From positions 1 to 9,016 of the forward strand of contig DIUK01000079.1 in the NCBI GenBank assembly GCA_002422995.1: 9,016 nt of DNA. The letters run 5' to 3'. Positions 4,362-9,016 of this stretch are shown one piece after another. How positions within the stretch are numbered: the first letter of the stretch is position 1; each line of letters opens with the position of its first letter. The DNA comes from Rhodocyclaceae bacterium UBA6160. Lineage in GTDB: Bacteria; Pseudomonadota; Gammaproteobacteria; Burkholderiales; Rhodocyclaceae. A program made the position numbers and the translations under genes. The notes beneath the pieces were generated by a model that was not told the DNA's origin, did no database searches, and was given only the letters and a program-made list of their open reading frames with translations.

Positions 4362-7300
4362 TTAGCGGCCGCGTTTCCGGTGGATCGGCTGGCGCTCCTC
4401 GTGATGTACGCGATGCAGGCCGCCGAGGAGATCGACGTGGTATTTTTCGACGGCGAGGGCGGTTTTGATGCCGTTGCCTTCAAGCATTCCGTTTTTAGCG
4501 AGGGTTTGATTGCGGTCATGCAGCCAAAGATCAATATTTCCTGTCGCACGGTTGATGCCAGCGTAATACCCTTCACGCACTTCATTTTTTAATCGGATAG
4601 TCACCCAATCATTCGGATGCAAGCTGAACAGAAACTGGTAGGTTTCATCCATTACCGTCCATTCCTCTTCTGGTTTGGCCTGAATTACCGCCCGATTCGG
4701 CAACTCCGCCTTGATCGCATCCGAGACATATACCGGCACGGCATGGAATTTTCCTGCCTTGGTAAAAATATCCGCCCGCAGCATGGCGCCGTTTTTGGCG
4801 ATGCCGCCGCGAATATGGATGCCGCTTTTTTGCGTGGCAAGCAGCTTCACGCTGCGGATGATCGGCGCGGCCTTGCCTTCGCCTGAGGGCTTGCGCAGTG
4901 GTGGCTGGTTCGGGGCAAAGGCTTTTTTGCCATCGCCGCCAAAGGCCGTGAGGCGTTCGCGAATGGCTTCGATGAGTGCGGTGTCGCGTTGCTCGGCGAT
5001 GTTGTCAAGGTCTTTCAAGGTCAGGCTGGCCAGTGGCGTCTTGATGGCCGATTGCCCGCCAGCGAGCAGCTTGCCTGCCTTGCCCATGGAGCGGATGGTT
5101 TCCTCATGCGCTGCGCCCAGCCCGCGCCGGGTGGGCGCGCGGGAGACGCGCACGGGCTGGATGCTGTTACGCATAGCTTCGTCATAACTGGTGATGCACT
5201 CCAGTTGCTGGCTGGGGTTTGCCGAGAGCCTTGCGAGCAGCTCATCGCAAAAGTATGGCCAAGGCATGGGGAAATGTTCCTCAATTTGGCGTAATGCTGC
5301 AACATCAATGATTTCGCCGCTTTCTGGATCAGGAATGTTAGTACGCAACGTTGCTAATTCTTTTCGTCGCGAATAATCGGACATGCGCTTGATCAGGCTG
5401 CGGCTGGTGGCGGCAATCACGGCAGCATCCAGCGCATGGTGCAAATCGCCTTCGCTGCGCACTTTGATCAATCCCCAGTGTTTGCGTAGCAGCGAGGTGA
5501 GTTGGCCGGAGAGCACCACGCAACGGTTATCCGCTGTGCTGTCCGGATGCCAGGCCAGGTGCGTCTCAACCATGCGCTTGAATTCCTTGCAGATGTAGCG
5601 TGTGTCATTCAGGTTACGGTCGCGGAATTCTTCCGCTTCTTCTGCGCCGAAATTCACGCGCAGCAATCGATTGCGCTTGGCCTGGCGTATGGCTTTATTG
5701 CTTTGCACCCAGGCTTCAAAGCGTTGCCAGTGGTCGCTACCGCTTGCGCCATCGAAGGCTTCATACGGCGTGCGGTTGCCTTTGTCCTGGTTGCATTTGG
5801 TGTGCACGGCGACTTTGTTGTTCATGCTGTCGTCAAAACTGCGCGAATAGGGCAGGGCGTGGTCTACCTGGGCGTAGCCGGGTTCAAACAGGCGATCCAC
5901 TTCCAGCGCTTGCTGGCAATAAGGGCATTGGTCGAGCTGTTCGCGAAACAGCCGCCACTTTTGTAAGTCTGGCCCTTTGGGGCGAAAGTTAAACCGGTCT
6001 TCAAAGTCGGCGAAGGCTTTTTCTTTTTCGACTTGAAATTCCTTTTGCTCGCGCTCGATTTTCTTGCGCTCGTCCCAAGGCTTGGATAAATCGCGCGCGA
6101 GTTCGATATGCACGGCAGCCGGTGGGCCGTATTCGGCGATGATGGCGTTAACGAGCTTGCGCGCCTGATTCAGCGCGCGATACACCACGGGGTTGCGGAT
6201 AATGTCTTTATCCGGCGCTGGCAGCGTCTTTCGTTTTTCTGTCGCTGCATCAGGCTGGCTGTGGTTATAGCCTGCGGATTTGACCGCTTCATCATAACGC
6301 TGGCCCGCTTCCATGTGCGGCAAAATGGCTTTGAGCGCTTTTTGCGAGAGTTGGATGAATTGGTCAAACGAGTCGCCGAGCACGGCTTCAATGATTTGGG
6401 ATTCGATGCCTTGCGCCGCCATCCAGTCGCGCGCTTCGGTGTCATCCTTGTAGCAGGTTATTGCATAGGCCAGCGCATCCAGCCGGTCGGAATGGATGGC
6501 GTCGCGCTGCCATTCGGCTTTAAGCCCGGCGGCTTCATACGCTTTGCGCAGGGTGTGAAAGTACTTGGCTTCAAACAGTGTGGATTCTTCCGGGTCTTTG
6601 TCTCGGCCTTTGGGGTCGAAGCGGTAAGAGAGCAGGTTAAAGCGTTGATGGGCTTCCAGGGCGAGCGCCTTGCGCACTTGCTTGAAGGTGAGCTTGGCTT
6701 GGGTGAAAGGCAAATCGATGATGATGCGGCGTTCGGCATCGGTGAGTGATCGTGCATCGCCGCCACCGACAATCTTGAGGTTGTTGAGTTTGCCAAGCCA
6801 GACAAAACGTTCGGCGCGGTAGCTGGCCTTGGGGGCGCGGAATTCGCTTTTTTCGAACGTGCATTTGCCGATCATTTTGAGCAGGTTGGCGCCTGATAAC
6901 GTGGGTTGCCTTGCCAGTAGCAGGTCATGCACTGCTGCGTAAAAGTCGGCGCTGGCGATACGGCAACCGAATGCGTTTTGGCGCTCGAAAAGCAGGGCGA
7001 GCTCGGCTTCAAGATCAGCACGGGCAAAGGTGTGTGTGTAAGCGCCGCCTTTGTTGCGCTTGGCGTCTGTAAAGGTTTCGTGCTTGGCGGCGAGTTCGCC
7101 CATGGTGCGGTAGCCGGTTTCTTTCAGCAGCGCTTGGTTGCGGCTCACACCAGACAACATTTGCCCGGCCTTTTCGTCCGCCTTGGCTTCTGATTTGCGG
7201 TTGGACTGAAAGCCGCGATGCTTGACCAGGTGATACAGCACGCTTGCCCATTCCTTGGGTTCGAGCAAGCGGTCAAGCCCTTCGGCGCGCAAGGTCCAAG

Positions 7301-7610
7301 GCGAGACATCGGGCAGCGCAAATGATTCAGGCGTGGCGGCTTCGATCAGGCCATAACGTTTCATCAAGCGCGCCAGCCGCACCAGCCGATGCGCGCGGCG
7401 GCGGATGCGACGGCGGATAAGCCGTGCATCGCGGCGGATTTTGTTGAGTGATTCGCCTCTTTCTGCGGTTTCGGCTTTATCGAAGGTGCGTACATAAAGC
7501 GAAAGGATGCGTTGTTTCTCCGGTAGCAAAAGCGCGGCGCCAACAGAAGCCATGCCAATGTCAAGGCCAAGCGTGTAGGGTCTGTTTTCTTTTTGCATAC
7601 TGCCATCCAT
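4362..7610 (-). CDS. cas9: CRISPR-associated endonuclease Cas9 (type II-C)
   Basis: This RNA-guided DNA endonuclease is 1082 residues long, within the usual II-C range. Domains in order: RuvC-I YTLGLDIGMASVG (Asp17); Arg-rich bridge helix about 52-88; REC lobe about 90-480; RuvC-II AAVHIELARDLSK (Glu503); HNH about 555-625 with VDHALPYSR (His584) and CNQDKGN (Asn607); RuvC-III GDLHHALDAAV (His725, Asp728); wedge/PAM-interacting region about 830-1082. All nuclease residues are present, so it should cut both strands. The HNH domain also has CPYC (562-565) and HTKC (603-606), a possible zinc site. The C terminus is basic. The PAM cannot be read from the sequence. Two starts are possible, ATG 7608-7610 or ATG 7596-7598 (1078 aa). 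Neither has a strong ribosome binding site; GGATGG before the second is a weak one. The gene diverges from the tracrRNA and leads the cas9-cas1-cas2 operon. Confidence 0.98.
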   Translation of the reverse strand: MDGSMQKENRPYTLGLDIGMASVGAALLLPEKQRILSLYVRTFDKAETAERGESLNKIRRDARLIRRRIRRRAHRLVRLARLMKRYGLIEAATPESFALPDVSPWTLRAEGLDRLLEPKEWASVLYHLVKHRGFQSNRKSEAKADEKAGQMLSGVSRNQALLKETGYRTMGELAAKHETFTDAKRNKGGAYTHTFARADLEAELALLFERQNAFGCRIASADFYAAVHDLLLARQPTLSGANLLKMIGKCTFEKSEFRAPKASYRAERFVWLGKLNNLKIVGGGDARSLTDAERRIIIDLPFTQAKLTFKQVRKALALEAHQRFNLLSYRFDPKGRDKDPEESTLFEAKYFHTLRKAYEAAGLKAEWQRDAIHSDRLDALAYAITCYKDDTEARDWMAAQGIESQIIEAVLGDSFDQFIQLSQKALKAILPHMEAGQRYDEAVKSAGYNHSQPDAATEKRKTLPAPDKDIIRNPVVYRALNQARKLVNAIIAEYGPPAAVHIELARDLSKPWDERKKIEREQKEFQVEKEKAFADFEDRFNFRPKGPDLQKWRLFREQLDQCPYCQQALEVDRLFEPGYAQVDHALPYSRSFDDSMNNKVAVHTKCNQDKGNRTPYEAFDGASGSDHWQRFEAWVQSNKAIRQAKRNRLLRVNFGAEEAEEFRDRNLNDTRYICKEFKRMVETHLAWHPDSTADNRCVVLSGQLTSLLRKHWGLIKVRSEGDLHHALDAAVIAATSRSLIKRMSDYSRRKELATLRTNIPDPESGEIIDVAALRQIEEHFPMPWPYFCDELLARLSANPSQQLECITSYDEAMRNSIQPVRVSRAPTRRGLGAAHEETIRSMGKAGKLLAGGQSAIKTPLASLTLKDLDNIAEQRDTALIEAIRERLTAFGGDGKKAFAPNQPPLRKPSGEGKAAPIIRSVKLLATQKSGIHIRGGIAKNGAMLRADIFTKAGKFHAVPVYVSDAIKAELPNRAVIQAKPEEEWTVMDETYQFLFSLHPNDWVTIRLKNEVREGYYAGINRATGNIDLWLHDRNQTLAKNGMLEGNGIKTALAVEKYHVDLLGGLHRVHHEERQPIHRKRGR

Positions 7611-7622
7611 TTTGATTAGAAT
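7593..7622 (+). promoter_or_regulatory. Candidate tracrRNA promoter overlapping the cas9 start
   Basis: TTGCAT (7593-7598) and TAGAAT (7617-7622) are 18 bases apart on the + strand. A start point seven bases downstream is 7629, exactly the first base of the anti-repeat. The -35 box lies on the second possible cas9 start codon and the -10 just outside the first, so RNA polymerase at this promoter would compete with cas9 initiation. This is inferred from spacing and consensus only. Confidence 0.5.
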
Positions 7623-7628
7623 GATGAC

Positions 7629-7634
7629 ATTGTA
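7629..7634 (-). promoter_or_regulatory. Candidate cas9 operon -10 box inside the anti-repeat
   Basis: On the - strand the anti-repeat ends AGCTACAAT, identical to the end of the CRISPR repeats, so a TACAAT hexamer (5/6 to consensus) points at cas9. A start near 7622 would give a 5' leader of about 12 nt to the first ATG or 24 nt to the second. No -35 lies at 17 nt (CAACGG there); TTGCAG is present but 23 nt away. No better leftward promoter was seen up to position 7760. The call is tentative. Confidence 0.3.
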
Positions 7635-7697
7635 GCTTTCCGGGGTGAGAGCCGTTGCTGCAATAAAGTAGCCGCCTTCGGGCGGCGTACTGAGTCC

Positions 7698-7727
7698 GGC
7701 CCGACAGGCTTGCCTGTCGGGCCTTTT
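7698..7727 (+). terminator. tracrRNA terminator hairpin
   Basis: GGCCCGACAGGC (7698-7709) pairs perfectly with GCCTGTCGGGCC (7712-7723) around a very short loop, followed by TTTTATTTT. The T tract is only on the + strand, confirming rightward tracrRNA transcription. In the mature RNA this hairpin is probably the 3' stem that Cas9 binds. The sequence GGCCTTTTATT is repeated 17 bases downstream (7737-7747). Confidence 0.9.
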
Positions 7728-7918
7728 ATTTTGTGTGGCCTTTTATTATTTATTTTGTCTTTGGGTATCAGGAACTGCGAATTCTCGCCTCGCCATCGCC
7801 AGCGGCGAGGAGACCTGCCCGCAAAGCGGAATTTCGGGTCTGCAAAGCTGAGCGTCTTCTACTAGACCGCCCAACTGTGCAGGGCCTCATCATTGCCGAC
7901 TTTTAATCTATGCTGAAT
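7728..7918. other. Intergenic region between tracrRNA and dnaJ 3' end, no gene seen
   Basis: About 190 bp with no credible ORF. The first 35 bases are AT-rich. The rest is more GC-rich and self-complementary: CCTCGCC (7788-7794) with GGCGAGG (7804-7810), then AGACC (7811-7815) with GGTCT (7837-7841), or alternatively CCCG (7818-7821) with CGGG (7835-7838). These could be fortuitous, a decayed repeat, or part of a small RNA. I do not recognise the element. Confidence 0.35.
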
Positions 7919-7947
7919 AAAAAAGCGCGGAGGGTGTCCGCGCTTTT
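7919..7947 (-). terminator. dnaJ terminator (bidirectional hairpin)
   Basis: AAAAGCGCGGA (7921-7931) and TCCGCGCTTTT (7937-7947) form an 11-bp perfect stem with a GGGTG loop and A/T tracts on both sides. It starts 29 bases beyond the dnaJ stop, the expected place for its terminator. Symmetry means it could also stop rightward read-through from the tracrRNA. Confidence 0.85.
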
Positions 7948-7975
7948 CAAGGTATTGTCGGTAGAAAAGAGGTGT

Positions 7976-9016
7976 TTACTCGCTAAAAAAATCCTTCACC
8001 CGATCCAGCCAGCCCTGGGCTTTGGGGTTGTTGCGGCCGGCATTGCCCTGGCTGATTTCTTCAAATTCGCGCAGCAGTTCTTTTTGCCGCTCGGTGAGGC
8101 TTACAGGGGTCTCGATGACAACATGGCAAAGCAGGTCGCCATGGGCGTGTGATCGCACGCCCTTGACGCCTTTGCCGCGCAGGCGGAATACTTTGCCGGT
8201 CTGGCTGCCAGCGGGAATTTTCAGGTGGGCTGCGCCATCTAGCGTGGGTACTTTGATTTCTCCGCCAAGTGCGGCGGTGGTGAAGCTCACCGGCATTTCG
8301 CAGTGCAGGTCGTCATGTTCACGCTGGAAGACGGCGTGCGGCTTGAGATGAATTTGTACGTACAGGTCACCCGTGGGGCCGCCGTTTACACCGGCTTCGC
8401 CTTCGCCTGTTAAGCGAATACGATCGCCTTCATCCACCCCGGCAGGGATTTTGACAGAGAGTGTTTTGTGATGTTTGACTCGTCCTGAGCCGTGGCAGGT
8501 GTTGCAGGGGTCAGGAATATAGCGGCCTGTGCCGTGGCATTTGGGGCAGGTTTGCTGGACGGAGAAAAAGCCCTGCTGCATGCGCACTTGGCCGTGGCCT
8601 GCGCAGGTGGGGCAGGTTTGGGGTTGTGTGCCTTTTTTGGCGCCTGAACCATTGCATTCTTCGCAGGGAGCCATGGTGGGGATGCGGATACGGGTCTCAC
8701 TGCCGCGGGCGGCTTCTTCCAGCGTGATTTCCAGGTTGTAGCGCAAATCTGCGCCGCGATAAATGTTAGAGCGACTACCGCCACCACCGCCGAAAATATC
8801 GCCAAAGATGTCGGAGAAGGCATCACCAAAGCCGCCGCCACCGCCTGCCCCGCTGCGGGCTTGCGGATCAACACCGGCATGGCCGTATTGATCATAAGCG
8901 GTGCGCTTTTGTTCGTCGGACAATATCTCGTAAGCTTCCTTGGCTTCCTTGAACTGCGCTTCGGCTTTGGGATTGTCCGGATTGCGGTCAGGATGGTGCT
9001 TCATGGCCAGCTTGCG
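7976..9016 (-). CDS. dnaJ: Chaperone protein DnaJ (Hsp40), N-terminus cut by window edge
   Basis: DnaJ is the cytoplasmic co-chaperone that delivers unfolded substrates to DnaK and stimulates its ATPase. The visible 346 codons run from within the J domain to the TAA at 7976-7978. RKLAMKHHPDRN at the window edge contains the HPD motif, so about 27 N-terminal residues are missing; the ATG at 9002-9004 is internal. After the J domain come a Gly/Phe-rich linker (GGGGGFGDAFSDIFGDIFGGGGG), four zinc-binding CxxCxGxG repeats (CEECNGSG, CPTCAGHG, CPKCHGTG, CNTCHGSG), the two substrate-binding beta domains (including VKIPAGVDEGDRIRLTGEGEAG and LKIPAGSQTGKVFRLRGKGV) and the dimerisation tail. It is full type I DnaJ, probably about 373 residues in all. 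It is housekeeping DNA flanking the CRISPR locus; grpE and dnaK often lie upstream in relatives, outside this window. Confidence 0.97.
   Translation of the reverse strand, partial: RKLAMKHHPDRNPDNPKAEAQFKEAKEAYEILSDEQKRTAYDQYGHAGVDPQARSGAGGGGGFGDAFSDIFGDIFGGGGGSRSNIYRGADLRYNLEITLEEAARGSETRIRIPTMAPCEECNGSGAKKGTQPQTCPTCAGHGQVRMQQGFFSVQQTCPKCHGTGRYIPDPCNTCHGSGRVKHHKTLSVKIPAGVDEGDRIRLTGEGEAGVNGGPTGDLYVQIHLKPHAVFQREHDDLHCEMPVSFTTAALGGEIKVPTLDGAAHLKIPAGSQTGKVFRLRGKGVKGVRSHAHGDLLCHVVIETPVSLTERQKELLREFEEISQGNAGRNNPKAQGWLDRVKDFFSE

Larger units (their letters stand above)
7629..7727 (+). ncRNA. tracrRNA of the type II-C system
   Basis: The RNA pairs with pre-crRNA, allows RNase III processing and scaffolds Cas9. 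The anti-repeat is 36 nt (7629-7664). Its first 23 bases (starting ATTGTAGCTTTCC, ending GGTGAGAG) are perfectly complementary to the 3' part of the + strand repeat. CCGTT then forms a bulge, and GCTGCAAT pairs with the repeat's GTTGTAGC with two G-U wobbles. A nexus-like hairpin follows: AGTA-GCCGCC-TTCG-GGCGGC-G-TACT (7667-7691), a very stable C(UUCG)G tetraloop with one bulged G. After a TGAGTCC linker comes the terminator hairpin (7698-7723) and T tract. This order matches Neisseria tracrRNA, whose anti-repeat also runs through CCGTTGCT.CAATAA. The 5' end is set by the candidate promoter and the 3' end by the terminator; both are approximate. Confidence 0.93.

Noticed and set aside
5502..5966. 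Rightward 154-codon frame opposite the HNH region of cas9, considered as an embedded anti-CRISPR-like gene
   Set aside because: No start signals, no recognisable motif, and it lies wholly against a conserved part of Cas9 whose own coding fully explains the sequence.
6108..6749. Rightward 213-codon frame opposite cas9
   Set aside because: It overlaps the REC lobe and bridging part of an intact Cas9 and shows no recognisable domain; long antisense frames are common in GC-rich genes.
1..9016. Insertion sequences, transposases, tRNA or rRNA genes
   Set aside because: None were seen; no transposase-like protein, terminal inverted repeat pair around a gene, or tRNA-like fold could be supported.

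Overview
The window looks like chromosomal DNA of a Gram-negative bacterium, most likely a betaproteobacterium. The CRISPR repeat, the tracrRNA and Cas9 all resemble the Neisseria-type II-C system, and the flanking genes (DUF4139, DUF4197 with a Sec signal peptide, DnaJ) are ordinary proteobacterial genes. I cannot name the species from the sequence alone.

Layout. Positions 1-263 hold the 3' end of a rightward DUF4139 gene. A bidirectional hairpin terminator (281-315) separates it from a leftward, secreted DUF4197 protein (355-1167). Next come a leftward 61-residue two-helix membrane protein of unknown function (1294-1479), with a good sigma-70 promoter just upstream, and a leftward family-6 DNA-deoxyinosine (hypoxanthine/uracil) glycosylase (1576-2121). 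A gene-free stretch follows, ending in a long inverted repeat (2400-2448) that touches the first CRISPR repeat. Positions 2448-3011 hold a CRISPR array of nine identical 36-nt repeats and eight 30-nt spacers with an exact 66-nt period. A 20-bp perfect hairpin with a T tract (3014-3068) closes the array. A leftward operon cas9 - cas1 - cas2 (7610 to 3074) faces the array, and a rightward tracrRNA (about 7629-7727) diverges from cas9. A structured but geneless gap follows, then a hairpin terminator, then a leftward dnaJ whose first codons lie outside the window.

How it works together. This is a compact and apparently complete type II-C CRISPR-Cas locus: no csn2 or cas4, intact RuvC and HNH motifs in a 1078-1082 residue Cas9, an intact Cas1 catalytic triad, Cas2, array and tracrRNA. 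The tracrRNA anti-repeat is exactly 36 nt, the same length as the repeat. Its first 23 nt are perfectly complementary to the 3' part of the repeat RNA, and its last 8 nt pair with the repeat 5' end, leaving a small internal bulge. This pairing, together with two + strand terminators, shows that array and tracrRNA are both read rightward, against the cas operon.

The most interesting points are regulatory and architectural. Each repeat ends in a TACAAT -10-like box, as in Neisseria, but without the extended-10 TG. The anti-repeat carries the same box pointed at cas9, while a candidate tracrRNA promoter overlaps the cas9 start codon. The array is bracketed by two approximately 20-bp hairpins. 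The HNH domain has a CxxC...HxxC pattern that could bind zinc. I see no additional unknown effector genes. Any novelty lies in the particular Cas9/tracrRNA/repeat variant and its promoter arrangement.
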